DNA from: Paracoccaceae bacterium
GTDB lineage: Bacteria > Pseudomonadota > Alphaproteobacteria > Rhodobacterales > Rhodobacteraceae
Direction of reading: 5' to 3'
Assembly: GCA_030148225.1 (NCBI GenBank)
Contig: JASBTX010000042.1
Location: 186,001 to 250,000, forward strand
DNA length: 64,000 bases
Below the pieces are notes generated by a model. It did no database searches. It was given only the letters and a program-made list of their open reading frames with translations, and was not told the origin of the DNA. The position numbers were made by a program, and so were the translations under genes. The number at the start of each line of letters is the position of its first letter. Position 1 is the first letter of the stretch. Below, in pieces: positions 8,391-16,314 of the stretch.

Positions 8391-9907
8391 TTCTTCTTGC
8401 CAAAACCGCTAAGGCCGGGGGGCAGAGATGCGCCGCCAAGGCCCGGCAATCCGCCGGGCAGTCCGCCACCCGGCATCCCGTCTGCCCCCAGTTGTTTGGC
8501 CGCCTTTTCCAACGCCTTCGGGTCCATGCCGGCGGGGTCCATGCCCGCTGGCAGGCCGCCGCCCTTGCCGAACATGCCGCGCATGGCCTGTTTCAGCATA
8601 CCGCCCTTGCCCATCTTCTTCATCATGTCGCCCATCTGGCGCTGCATCTTCAAAAGCTTGTTCAGTTCGGACACTTCCAGCCCGGCACCCCGGGCGATGC
8701 GTTTCTTGCGGCTGGCCTGAAGGATCTTGGGATTGGCCCGCTCGAGCCGCGTCATCGAATTGATCAGCGCGACCTGACGTTTCAGTACCTTGTCATCCAG
8801 ACCGGCCGTTTCCATCTGCTTGGCCATCTTGCCCATGCCGGGCATCATGCCCATCACGCCTTCCATCCCGCCCATCTTCATCATCTGTTCCAGCTGGGAC
8901 TTGAGGTCGTTCATGTTGAACTGACCCTTCTGAAAGCGCTTCATCATGCGCTCGGCCTGTTCGGCCTCGATGGTTTCCTGCGCCTTTTCGACAAGGCTGA
9001 CAATGTCGCCCATGCCCAGGATACGGCCCGCGATCCGCTCGGGGTGGAACTCCTCGAGCGCGTCCATCTTCTCGCCAAGGCCCACGAACTTGATCGGTTT
9101 GCCCGTCACCGCCCGCATGCTGAGCGCTGCGCCGCCGCGCCCGTCACCATCCATCCGCGTCAGCACGACGCCGGAGATGCCGATACGTTCGTCAAAATTT
9201 TCGGCCGTGTTGACCGCGTCCTGACCGGTCAGACCGTCAACTACCAGCAGGGTTTCGCGGGGGCTGGTGACATCGCGCACCGCCTCGACCTCGGCCATCA
9301 GCGCATCATCGATCGAGAGCCGCCCGGCGGTATCGAGCATATAGACGTCATAGCCGCCCAGCGTTGCCTGCTGCTTGGCGCGTTTGGCAATATCAACCGG
9401 CGTCTGCCCCTTGACGATGGGCAGGGTATCCACACCGATCTGCGTGCCCAGAATGGCCAGCTGTTCCATCGCCGCCGGGCGGTTCACATCGAGCGAGGCC
9501 ATCAGCACCCGCTTGTTGCTCTTCTCGGTCAGACGCTTGGCAAGCTTCGCCGTCGTCGTCGTCTTGCCCGAGCCCTGAAGGCCCACCATCAGAAGGGGGG
9601 CAGGCGGATTGTCGATCTTCAGCTCGCCCGGATCGTCATTGTCACCGGCCAGAAAATGCACAAGCTCATCATGCACGATCTTGACGACCTGCTGGCCGGG
9701 TGTGACCGAACGGGTCACCGCCTGACCGGTTGCCTTGTCCTGCACGGCCTTGACGAATTCGCGGGCAATCGGCAGCGAGACATCCGCCTCGAGCAGGGCC
9801 ACGCGCACTTCGCGCAGCGCGGTGCGGACGTCATCTTCGCTGAGCGCGCCCTGTTTGGTCAGGCGGTCGAAGACTCCGGAAAGGCGTTCCGAGAGATTTT
9901 CAAACAT
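8387..9907 (-). CDS. ffh: Signal recognition particle protein Ffh
   Basis: This 506-residue SRP54 GTPase binds signal peptides of nascent membrane proteins together with 4.5S RNA. The N domain occupies about residues 1-85. The G domain has VGLQGSGKTTTTAKLAKRL (near residue 110), DTAGR and TRMDGDGRGGAALS. A Met-rich M domain runs from about 330 with KGQFNMNDLKSQLEQMMKMG, then a long Gly/Met/Pro tail ends in KKK. The ATG at 9907 is preceded by AAAGGGG. It heads the ffh-GNAT-GNAT-chorismate mutase-rpsP run. Confidence 0.97.
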   Translation of the reverse strand: MFENLSERLSGVFDRLTKQGALSEDDVRTALREVRVALLEADVSLPIAREFVKAVQDKATGQAVTRSVTPGQQVVKIVHDELVHFLAGDNDDPGELKIDNPPAPLLMVGLQGSGKTTTTAKLAKRLTEKSNKRVLMASLDVNRPAAMEQLAILGTQIGVDTLPIVKGQTPVDIAKRAKQQATLGGYDVYMLDTAGRLSIDDALMAEVEAVRDVTSPRETLLVVDGLTGQDAVNTAENFDERIGISGVVLTRMDGDGRGGAALSMRAVTGKPIKFVGLGEKMDALEEFHPERIAGRILGMGDIVSLVEKAQETIEAEQAERMMKRFQKGQFNMNDLKSQLEQMMKMGGMEGVMGMMPGMGKMAKQMETAGLDDKVLKRQVALINSMTRLERANPKILQASRKKRIARGAGLEVSELNKLLKMQRQMGDMMKKMGKGGMLKQAMRGMFGKGGGLPAGMDPAGMDPKALEKAAKQLGADGMPGGGLPGGLPGLGGASLPPGLSGFGKKK

Positions 9908-10003
9908 CTTTGGCCCCTTTGCCGTTACCTTTTGCCCGTAGATAGGAACGGGCCGCTCAAACCACAAACGCCCCCACGGGCGTGACACGCTGGTGGGGGG
10001 CGA

Positions 10004-10113
10004 TCCCGGCCTGACCGGGACCGGAAGACCTGAAGCTTCCGGATTGTCAGGGGCGTTTAGTGCGCCCCGCTGTCAGAGTCAACATCGCTGCCCCGCAGCC
10101 GGTGCCGCGGGGC
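10004..10113. other. Four consecutive stem-loops between doxX and ffh
   Basis: Four perfect inverted repeats lie within 110 bp: TCCCGG/CCGGGA (10004-10020), CCGGAAG/CTTCCGG (10021-10042), GGGGCG/CGCCCC (10050-10068) and GCCCCGC/GCGGGGC (10090-10113). The last lies 9 nt past the DoxX stop and may end that transcript, although no T-tract follows. The rest sit upstream of ffh. No SRP RNA signature or other known RNA family was recognised. Confidence 0.5.
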
Positions 10114-10121
10114 AATCAGTG

Positions 10122-10481
10122 TCAGAGGTAGGACTGTGCCTGATCCCGGTGGTAATACACCACCACCGCCGCCAGTATGCCCAGCACTGCCGCCGGAAAG
10201 ACGGGCGGGCCCAGCACCGCGAGATGGGCAAACACCGCACCGATCATCGTACAAAGCAGCAGCCCCGCACCCACCAGCTGACGGCCCGGCACAAACAACA
10301 ACGCAGCGCCGCCGATCTCGATCAAGGCCGTGACATAGCGAAACCACTGGCCGACACCGACCCGTTCAAACGTGTCGACCATCATCTCGACCCCGGTCAG
10401 CTTGGCCAGCCCGGCGGCGACAAAGGCCAGCGCCAGCAAGACCTTGACCACAAGCATTCCGTATCTGGGTATTGCATCCAT
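10122..10481 (-). CDS. DoxX-family membrane protein
   Basis: A 119-residue protein with four hydrophobic helices. The first has the DoxX-type VLLALAFVAAGLAKLTG followed by the region containing MMVDTFERVGVGQWFRY; the later helices are LIEIGGAALLFVPG, LLLCTMIGAVFAHLAVLG and FPAAVLGILAAVVVYYH. DoxX-like proteins are inner-membrane proteins often linked to redox or detoxification genes. It lies 12 bp downstream of the azoreductase gene on the same strand, so the two probably form an operon controlled by the divergent LysR regulator. Confidence 0.85.
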   Translation of the reverse strand: MDAIPRYGMLVVKVLLALAFVAAGLAKLTGVEMMVDTFERVGVGQWFRYVTALIEIGGAALLFVPGRQLVGAGLLLCTMIGAVFAHLAVLGPPVFPAAVLGILAAVVVYYHRDQAQSYL

Positions 10482-10493
10482 TCTTGATCCTCC

Positions 10494-11081
10494 TCACGCG
10501 GCCAGTTGGCCGATGCTCTCACGCGCGGCGGCGATCCGCGCCTCGGCATCGGTTGCAAGCGAATCTGCACGCACGAACGTCACGTCGTCAATCCCGACAA
10601 AGCCAAGTACATGGCGGATATAGCGCCCGGCATAGTCGTAATCGCTGTCCAGCGGAGTCCCGCCCGAGGTCAGCGCGACGATGGCCCGTTTGCCGTTCAG
10701 CAGGCCCTCGGGCCCGTTCGCCGTGTACTGAAACGTCAGCCCGGCCCGGCAGATCAGGTCAATCCAGGCCTTCACGGCAGCAGGAACAGAGAAATTATAG
10801 ACCGGCAGGCCAATCACGATCAAATCGGCGTCGTTCACCTCGGCGACCATCTGATCTGACAGGGCAAGGATTTCGCGTTGCGCATCGCTGCGGTCCTCGG
10901 CAGGCGTAAAATTGGCGCCGACCCACGTTTCGTCGATCTGCGGCAGGGCGAACTTCAAATCCCGGCGAGCAACCTTGGCATCGGGAAACCGGCTGACTAT
11001 CTCGTCCGTCAGGCTGCGCGAAACAGAACCTTCGATGCGCGCGGAACCATCGACACGCAGAATGTTGAGTGGCTGGGTCAT
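10494..11081 (-). CDS. azoR: FMN-dependent NADH-azoreductase
   Basis: A 195-residue flavodoxin-fold NAD(P)H quinone/azo reductase. Typical marks are LRVDGSARIEGSVSRSLTDE (FMN phosphate loop), DLIVIGLPVYNFSVPAAVKAWID, the region around CRAGLTFQYTANGPEGLLNG and ALTSGGTPLDSDYDYAGRY. It reduces quinones and azo compounds by two-electron transfer and protects against electrophile stress. The ATG at 11081 has AAGGA 9 nt upstream and is preferred over an upstream in-frame start. It is divergent from a LysR gene. Confidence 0.92.
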   Translation of the reverse strand: MTQPLNILRVDGSARIEGSVSRSLTDEIVSRFPDAKVARRDLKFALPQIDETWVGANFTPAEDRSDAQREILALSDQMVAEVNDADLIVIGLPVYNFSVPAAVKAWIDLICRAGLTFQYTANGPEGLLNGKRAIVALTSGGTPLDSDYDYAGRYIRHVLGFVGIDDVTFVRADSLATDAEARIAAARESIGQLAA

Positions 11082-11234
11082 GTGAACAATCCTTGGTGAT
11101 TTTGATTTCCCCACCAAAATGGATATTGCGAATTTGAACACAATGCAGAGTTAAGAACAATTGATGTGCATTTTTGCAATTGCCGTTTCCCGGGTTTTAT
11201 GACCTATTCCGACCGACAAGAGAGGCAGAGACAC

Positions 11235-12125
11235 ATGGCATTTGACGATTGGGATGAGGTGCGCACCGCCTATCACGTGGCCCGGCTGGGCACGGTTTCG
11301 GCGGCGGCCGATGTTCTGGGGGTGCACCACGCCACCGTCATCCGCCATATCGATGCGCTCGAGGGGCGGCTGGGGGCCAAGCTCTTTCAGCGCCACGCAC
11401 GGGGCTACACGGCAACCGAAGCCGGGCAGGACCTGTTGCTGGTGGCGCAGGCAACCCAGGACCAGCTGAGCCAGCTTGCCGGGCGCATCAAGGGGCGCGG
11501 GAACGAGGTGACGGGGGAACTGGTCGTTACCAGCGTCACCTCGATGTCAGAACTCCTGACACCTGTCCTTGCCGATTTCCGGCTGGCACATCCGGAACTG
11601 ACCGTGAGGTTCCTGACCGGATCGCGTCTCTTTCGTCTGGAATATGGCGAGGCGCATGTCGCCATCCGCGCAGGGGCAAAGCCGAATGAGCCCGACAATG
11701 TCGCCCAGCGCTTTGTTGATCTTTGTGTCGGTCTTTATGCCAGCCGGGATTACGTGGAGCGTATGGGAATGCCCAAGGGGCCTGATGATTTCGCGGGGCA
11801 CAGTTTCGTGGGTCTGGACGACGAGAAATCCCGCGCGCCATTCCAGCGCTGGATGCACGAAAATATCCCCGCCGAGCAGATCGTCTTCAAGACCAACGCC
11901 GACATTTCACGGGCCCATGCGGTGCGCGCCGGCGTCGGAATAGGATTCCTGGCAGGATACAGCGCCCATCACGATGATGATCTGGTTCAGATCATGCCGC
12001 CCCGCGCTGAATGGGGGGCGAGCACGTGGCTGGTCACCCATGTCGATCTGCACCGCACCGCCAAGGTTCAGACATTCCTCAGGTTTCTGAAACAGGCGGC
12101 CAAAGACTGGCCCGTGCACGGCTGA
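11235..12125 (+). CDS. LysR-family transcriptional regulator
   Basis: A 296-residue regulator with an N-terminal winged helix (about residues 3-62: FDDWDEVRTAYHVARLGTVS, AAADVLGVHHATVIRHIDAL, EGRLGAKLFQRH) and a C-terminal periplasmic-binding-fold effector domain (about 92-290). It is transcribed away from azoR-doxX across 153 bp, the usual LysR arrangement, so it probably controls those genes and itself. The AT-rich spacer has CAATTG twice (11158-11163 and 11179-11184), with a third similar element possible as operator. The start at 11235 is preceded by GAGAGG. Confidence 0.88.
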   Translation: MAFDDWDEVRTAYHVARLGTVSAAADVLGVHHATVIRHIDALEGRLGAKLFQRHARGYTATEAGQDLLLVAQATQDQLSQLAGRIKGRGNEVTGELVVTSVTSMSELLTPVLADFRLAHPELTVRFLTGSRLFRLEYGEAHVAIRAGAKPNEPDNVAQRFVDLCVGLYASRDYVERMGMPKGPDDFAGHSFVGLDDEKSRAPFQRWMHENIPAEQIVFKTNADISRAHAVRAGVGIGFLAGYSAHHDDDLVQIMPPRAEWGASTWLVTHVDLHRTAKVQTFLRFLKQAAKDWPVHG

Positions 12126-12183
12126 CCGCCACGTCTGTCACATTGTGCTGTCATTCACCCGGTGAATGCGGGACAAGGGCGCC

Positions 12184-13077
12184 ATGACACGCATCCATCA
12201 GGGCCATCTGGCCATGCTGCTTTTCTCGGCCCTGATCGCGGGGTCGTTCAGCCTGGGCTCGATGTCGGCGAATGCGCTGGAGCCAACGGCGCTGAACGCG
12301 GCACGTTTCATGCTGGCGGGGGTCCTGATCGGGGCGCTGGTGATCTGGCGCGGTGCGCTCAGGCTGGCCTATTTCCGGGCGACATGGCGCTACGCGCTCT
12401 TGGGTGGCCTCTTCGCCGTCTATTTCGTGTTGATGTTCGAAGGTCTGAAAACGGCTGACCCCGTCTCGATGGCGGCTGTCTTTACCCTGACCCCAATTTT
12501 GAGTGCAGGATTTGGCTGGCTTTTGCTGCGGCAGATCACGACGTGGCGCATCGCGTCGGCGCTGCTGATCGGCGGCAGCGGGGCAATCTGGGTAATTTTT
12601 CGCGCCGAAATCTCGGATCTCATCGCCTTTCGCGTCGGTTTTGGCGAAATGATCTATTTCATCGGCTGCGTTGCCCACGCCATCTATACCCCGCTGGTCA
12701 AGAAACTGAACCGCGGCGAGCCGGTCGTCGCCTTTACATTCGGCATGCTGGTCGCCGGTCTGATCATCCTGATTGCCTGGAGCGCGGACGAAATGCTGGC
12801 GACCGATTGGGCTGCCTTGCCGCCCATCGTCTGGATCACCATCGTCTATACCGCCGTTTTTGCCAGCGCGGCGACATTCCTGTTGTTGCAATTCGCGGCG
12901 CTGCGTCTCCCGGCCTCCAAGGTGATGGCCTATACGTATCTGACGCCGTCCTGGGTGATCCTGTGGGAAATGGCGCTGGGCAATCCCGCGCCGCGCGTTC
13001 TGGTGCTGGTGGGTGTCGCGATGACGGTGCTGGCGCTTCTGATGCTGCTGCGTCAGGAGCCGTCGGAAAGCTCCTGA
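12184..13077 (+). CDS. EamA-type (DMT superfamily) transporter
   Basis: A 297-residue protein with about ten hydrophobic helices arranged as two EamA repeats (about residues 10-135 and 150-290). Marks are ALIAGSFSLGSMSANALEP in the first helices and LPASKVMAYTYLTPSWVILW in the second repeat. It probably exports a metabolite such as an amino acid; the substrate is unknown. AAGG 5 nt before the ATG at 12184 favours this start over one at 12166. Its last 25 bp overlap the 3' end of the convergent ArsR gene. Confidence 0.88.
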   Translation: MTRIHQGHLAMLLFSALIAGSFSLGSMSANALEPTALNAARFMLAGVLIGALVIWRGALRLAYFRATWRYALLGGLFAVYFVLMFEGLKTADPVSMAAVFTLTPILSAGFGWLLLRQITTWRIASALLIGGSGAIWVIFRAEISDLIAFRVGFGEMIYFIGCVAHAIYTPLVKKLNRGEPVVAFTFGMLVAGLIILIAWSADEMLATDWAALPPIVWITIVYTAVFASAATFLLLQFAALRLPASKVMAYTYLTPSWVILWEMALGNPAPRVLVLVGVAMTVLALLMLLRQEPSESS

Positions 13078-13382
13078 TCCAGAAAGGCCTCGAACGCATC
13101 CAGATTCACGGCCTCGAACTGGCCAAAGCTTTCCATCCAGATCGATGCGTCGCGCATGGCCGTCGCTTCGAGCTTGCACCACGTCACCCGGCCCCGCCGA
13201 TCCTGGCTGATCAGACCGGCGCGCGTCAGGATACCCAGATGTTTCGAGATCGCGGCCAATGAAATCTCAAACGGCTCGGCCACATCCGTCACCGCCATGT
13301 CATCCTCCAGAAGCATGGTCAGAATCTGCCGCCGCGTCGGATCGGCAAGCGCCGCGAATACCTTGTCCAGATCACCCTTCAT
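13053..13382 (-). CDS. ArsR-family winged-helix regulator
   Basis: A 109-residue protein with the ArsR HTH: VFAALADPTRRQILTMLLED, AVTDVAEPFEISLAAISKHL and RAGLISQDRRGRVTWCKLEA. The conserved Cys-rich metal site ELCVCDL is replaced (MAVTDVAEPF), so it is of the non-metal 'ADPTRR' subgroup often paired with SRPBCC or transport genes. The 3' end overlaps the EamA transporter by 25 bp tail to tail. Its start region faces the F0 ATP synthase promoter. Confidence 0.9.
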   Translation of the reverse strand: MKGDLDKVFAALADPTRRQILTMLLEDDMAVTDVAEPFEISLAAISKHLGILTRAGLISQDRRGRVTWCKLEATAMRDASIWMESFGQFEAVNLDAFEAFLDQELSDGS

Positions 13383-13530
13383 CGCCCCGACCTATCCCGG
13401 TGCCGCGGAAATCGTCAACCAATCGGTTGAATTTGCGTTTTCCGGCGATTTCCCCCGGTTTTCAACCGCGCGCTGTTGCCGCAGCCCGCGGTAGAAATAA
13501 TTACCTATATATATCAATGATTTGCGCCCG

Positions 13531-13581
13531 TGCAATTCTGACTTCGTGCAATTGACTCCCCAACAAGGGTTCGCCTAGACA
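13531..13581 (+). promoter_or_regulatory. Candidate sigma70 promoter of the F0 operon with direct repeat
   Basis: TTGACT (13552-13557) and TAGACA (13576-13581) are spaced 18 bp apart, and the expected start point is some 20 nt before atpI. The heptamer TGCAATT occurs at 13531-13537 and again at 13547-13553, overlapping the -35 box, which could be an operator. A very AT-rich tract (13494-13520) lies upstream. Confidence 0.55.
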
Positions 13582-13607
13582 CGGCGCAACCATCGGGAAG
13601 GCTGGAA

Positions 13608-13934
13608 ATGGTATCCGACACCGATCGCGAAAAGCTGAAAGAGCTGGAAGCGAAGATTGCCGCGGCAAAGGGTGAGAAACCGGAAAAGCACTTTAACGAT
13701 GAGCATCATGCGCAGGTCCAGCATGGCTGGCGGATGGTGACAGAACTGGTGGCGGGTCTTTTGATCGGCTTTGGCATTGGCTACGGGCTTGATACCCTTT
13801 TGGGAACGCTCCCGATCATGCTGGTGCTGTTTACATTGCTGGGTTTCGTGGCGGGCATTCGCGTGATGATGCGTACCGCTGCCGAAATGCAGAGAGACGA
13901 CGCGGCCCGGGCCGCACAGGATGAAAGGGACTGA
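13608..13934 (+). CDS. atpI: ATP synthase accessory protein AtpI/AtpZ
   Basis: A 108-residue protein with a charged N-terminus (about residues 1-40, rich in Lys/Glu) and two hydrophobic helices, [20 protein letters not shown] and [18 protein letters not shown]. This is the AtpI/AtpZ family, which helps assemble the c-ring or moves Mg2+/Ca2+. GGAAGG precedes the ATG at 13608. It is the first gene of the F0 operon; the next gene begins 2 bp after its stop. Confidence 0.9.
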   Translation: MVSDTDREKLKELEAKIAAAKGEKPEKHFNDEHHAQVQHGWRMVTELVAGLLIGFGIGYGLDTLLGTLPIMLVLFTLLGFVAGIRVMMRTAAEMQRDDAARAAQDERD

Positions 13935-13936
13935 AC

Positions 13937-14698
13937 GTGGCGGTAGACACGAAAGCGGCAGAGCCAGGCGGCCTTCAGATCAAACCGATGGACCAGTTTC
14001 TGGTCAAACCACTTTTTGGTGGTGACGAGATCTATTGGTACACGCCCACCAACGTGACCCTGTGGCTGGGTCTGGCGGTGATCTGCGTGATCCTTCTGCT
14101 GGTGATCGGAACGCGCGGCCGCGCCATCGTCCCAAGCCGGGGCCAATCGGTTGCCGAACTGGCCTATGTCTTTGTCTACAAGATGGTCGAGGATGTCGCG
14201 GGCAAGGACGGTCTGAAATATTTCCCCTACATCATGACGCTCTTTATCTTCATCGTCTTCGCCAATTCCCTTGGCCTTCTACCGATGAGCTTTACCACAA
14301 CCGCGCAAATCGCCGTCACGGCCGTCATGGCCATCGCGGTATTCGTATTCGTGACAATTCTGGGCGTGGTCAAAAACGGGTTCGGATTTCTGCACCTGTT
14401 CTGGATAACCTCGGCACCACTGGTGCTGCGCCCGGTCCTGGCACTGATCGAGATCATCTCGTATTTCGTGCGTCCTGTCAGCCACTCCATCCGACTTGCC
14501 GGCAACATGATGGCCGGTCATGCGGTCATCAAGGTTTTCGCGGGTTTCGCCGGTGTTCTGGGGGTCGGGGCTGTCGCACCGATTGCCGCCATCACCGCGG
14601 TACTTGCGCTCGAGACGCTCGTCTCGTTCATCCAGGCATATGTGTTTGCAATCCTGACCTGCGTTTATCTGCGCGACGCGCTGCATCCACATCACTGA
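13937..14698 (+). CDS. atpB: ATP synthase F0 subunit a
   Basis: A 253-residue proton-channel subunit with about six hydrophobic helices. The essential Arg of helix 5 lies in [16 protein letters not shown], and the last helix reads [20 protein letters not shown]. It forms the two half-channels next to the c-ring. The GTG start at 13937 has AAAGGG 7 nt upstream and lies 2 bp after atpI. Confidence 0.97.
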   Translation: MAVDTKAAEPGGLQIKPMDQFLVKPLFGGDEIYWYTPTNVTLWLGLAVICVILLLVIGTRGRAIVPSRGQSVAELAYVFVYKMVEDVAGKDGLKYFPYIMTLFIFIVFANSLGLLPMSFTTTAQIAVTAVMAIAVFVFVTILGVVKNGFGFLHLFWITSAPLVLRPVLALIEIISYFVRPVSHSIRLAGNMMAGHAVIKVFAGFAGVLGVGAVAPIAAITAVLALETLVSFIQAYVFAILTCVYLRDALHPHH

Positions 14699-14738
14699 TC
14701 AGACAATTCCAGCCAATTCCAACGTAAGGAGAACTCTC

Positions 14739-14975
14739 ATGGAAGGCGATATCGTAGAAATGGGCAAATACATCGGTGCAGGTCTTGCATGTACCGGTAT
14801 GGGCGGTGCCGCCGTCGGTGTGGGCCATGTTGTCGGCAACTACATCTCGGGCGCGCTGCGCAACCCGTCGGCGGCTGCCTCGCAGACCGCGACCATGTTT
14901 ATCGGTATTGCATTCGCAGAAGCACTGGGGATCTTCTCGTTCCTCGTCGCGCTTCTGCTGATGTTTGCCGTCTAA
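14739..14975 (+). CDS. atpE: ATP synthase F0 subunit c
   Basis: A 78-residue hairpin of two membrane helices. The loop is [13 protein letters not shown], and the proton-carrying carboxylate is Glu61 in [19 protein letters not shown] lies upstream of the ATG at 14739. It forms the rotating ring of F0. It sits between atpB and the two b-type subunits. Confidence 0.98.
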   Translation: MEGDIVEMGKYIGAGLACTGMGGAAVGVGHVVGNYISGALRNPSAAASQTATMFIGIAFAEALGIFSFLVALLLMFAV

Positions 14976-15049
14976 TCTTCTGAACGGTCCTTACGGCCGG
15001 GTGAGGGACGCCCTCACCCGGTAATCCAAGAAGGTTTCAGGAGGAAGAC

Positions 15050-15601
15050 ATGGCCGAAACGTCCGACAAGGTGGAAGGCGCCGCCAAGATCGCCGAAAAG
15101 GGCGATTCCGTCGGCATGCCCCAGCTCGATTTCACGACATTTCCCAACCAGATATTCTGGCTGGTGGTGACGCTGATCGTGATCTATTTCATTCTGACAC
15201 GGATCGCGCTGCCGCGCATCGGTGCCGTTCTGGCAGAGCGCCGGGGAACGATCACCAATGATATCGCCCGCGCGGAAGAGCTGAAACAGGCCGCTGTCGA
15301 CGCGGAAGAGGCCTATAACAAGGCGCTCGCCGATGCCCGCGCCGAAGCACAGGCCATCATCGCCGAAGCCCGCGCCGAAATTCAGAAAGAACTGGACGCG
15401 GCAACAGCCAAGGCAGATGCCGAGATCGCCGCCAAGGCTGCGGAATCGGAAAAGGCTATCGCCGCCATCCGCGCGAGTGCCATGGACAGCGTGACCGAGG
15501 TCGCCAAAGAGACTGCTGCCGCGTTGGCAGACGCCGTCTCACCGGCCAAGATCGACGCCAAAACCATCAATGCGGCAGTGACCGCGCGTCTGAAAGGGTA
15601 G
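15050..15601 (+). CDS. atpG: ATP synthase F0 subunit b'
   Basis: A 183-residue peripheral-stalk subunit. An N-terminal extension of about 30 residues is followed by one membrane helix ([20 protein letters not shown]) and a long Ala/Glu-rich coiled coil. The b' type occurs with b in photosynthetic and related alphaproteobacteria; b and b' form a heterodimer. AGGAGG lies before the ATG at 15050. It is 4 bp from the b gene. The symbols atpG and atpF2 are both used for this gene. Confidence 0.93.
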   Translation: MAETSDKVEGAAKIAEKGDSVGMPQLDFTTFPNQIFWLVVTLIVIYFILTRIALPRIGAVLAERRGTITNDIARAEELKQAAVDAEEAYNKALADARAEAQAIIAEARAEIQKELDAATAKADAEIAAKAAESEKAIAAIRASAMDSVTEVAKETAAALADAVSPAKIDAKTINAAVTARLKG

Positions 15602-15605
15602 GATC

Positions 15606-16166
15606 ATGCTGCTGAGACCCGCAATCGCCCTGCTGCTGCTGAGCACCCCGGCATTGGCCGCGCCCGGCAAACCCTTTTTCAGCCTTTACAACACTGATTT
15701 CGTCGTCACGCTGGCATTCATCCTGTTTGTGGGCATCCTGCTCTATCTCAAGGTGCCGAGCCTCGTGGCCGGCCAGCTGGACAAGCGGTCCGATGACATC
15801 CGTGCCGAACTGGATGAGGCCAAGGCGCTGAGAGAAGAAGCGCAGAGCCTGCTGGCATCGTATGAACGCAAGCAGAAAGATGTCGAAGCGCAATCGGCGC
15901 GCATCATCGAAACCGCCAAGACCGAAGCCGGTGTCGCCGCCGAGAAAGCCAAGGAAGATCTGAAAGTGTCCATCGCCCGTCGCCTGCAGGCGGCAGAGGA
16001 CCAGATCGCCTCTGCCGAAGCCTCGGCGCTGAAAGAGGTGCGGGACCGCGCCGTGACCGTGGCCGTGGCCGCGGCAGGTGAGGCGATTGCCAAAAAGATG
16101 AGCGCCGCAGACGGCAACAGCCTGATCGATGACGCCATCGCCCAGGTCGAGGCCAAGCTGCACTAG
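15606..16166 (+). CDS. atpF: ATP synthase F0 subunit b
   Basis: A 186-residue peripheral-stalk subunit. The hydrophobic N-terminus LLRPAIALLLLSTPALAAPG may be a cleavable signal, as noted for some alphaproteobacterial b subunits. A membrane helix (FVVTLAFILFVGILLYLKVP) and a long coiled coil rich in Ala, Glu and Lys follow. It is the last gene of the F0 operon; a strong terminator lies 22 bp after the stop. Confidence 0.95.
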   Translation: MLLRPAIALLLLSTPALAAPGKPFFSLYNTDFVVTLAFILFVGILLYLKVPSLVAGQLDKRSDDIRAELDEAKALREEAQSLLASYERKQKDVEAQSARIIETAKTEAGVAAEKAKEDLKVSIARRLQAAEDQIASAEASALKEVRDRAVTVAVAAAGEAIAKKMSAADGNSLIDDAIAQVEAKLH

Positions 16167-16188
16167 CCATTGCGCCTTTGCGAGACCG

Positions 16189-16215
16189 AACCCGGCCGGA
16201 TGGCCGGGTTTTTTT
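16189..16215 (+). terminator. Rho-independent terminator of the F0 operon
   Basis: A 9-bp stem, AACCCGGCC with GGCCGGGTT, has a GGAT loop and is followed by a run of seven T (16209-16215). It lies directly after atpF. Confidence 0.93.
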
Positions 16216-16234
16216 GTGCCGGGTGTTCAAGGTG

Positions 16235-16312
16235 TTGATCAGGGGGCGTTGCCCCCTCTTTGCCGCGCAGCCGCGCGCCAAATTCACCCCGAAGGTATTT
16301 GGCGAACAATGA
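16235..16312. repeat. Dispersed ~80 bp repeat, copy B (inverted relative to copy A)
   Basis: The reverse complement matches copy A at 5576-5657 over almost its full length, with the same order of elements: CATTGTTC, AAATACCTT, GGGGTGAATTTG, the GC-rich inverted repeat, then GGGGGCAACGCCCCC. It sits between the atpF terminator and the 3' end of the kinase gene, again between convergent genes. Together with copy A it brackets 10.6 kb. Confidence 0.85.
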
Positions 16313-16314
16313 AG

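Noticed and set aside
8492-9985. Long plus-strand open frame antisense to ffh
   Set aside because: It mirrors a clearly real ffh gene; its His/Leu-rich translation has no family resemblance and arises from codon bias.
9990-10121. Signal recognition particle RNA (ffs) next to ffh
   Set aside because: The region has hairpins and a CCGGAAG string, but lacks the conserved SRP RNA apical loop sequence and overall shape.
12151-13182. Minus-strand open frame opposite the EamA transporter
   Set aside because: Low-complexity Arg/Gln/His translation typical of a shadow frame; the transporter has clear membrane helices.
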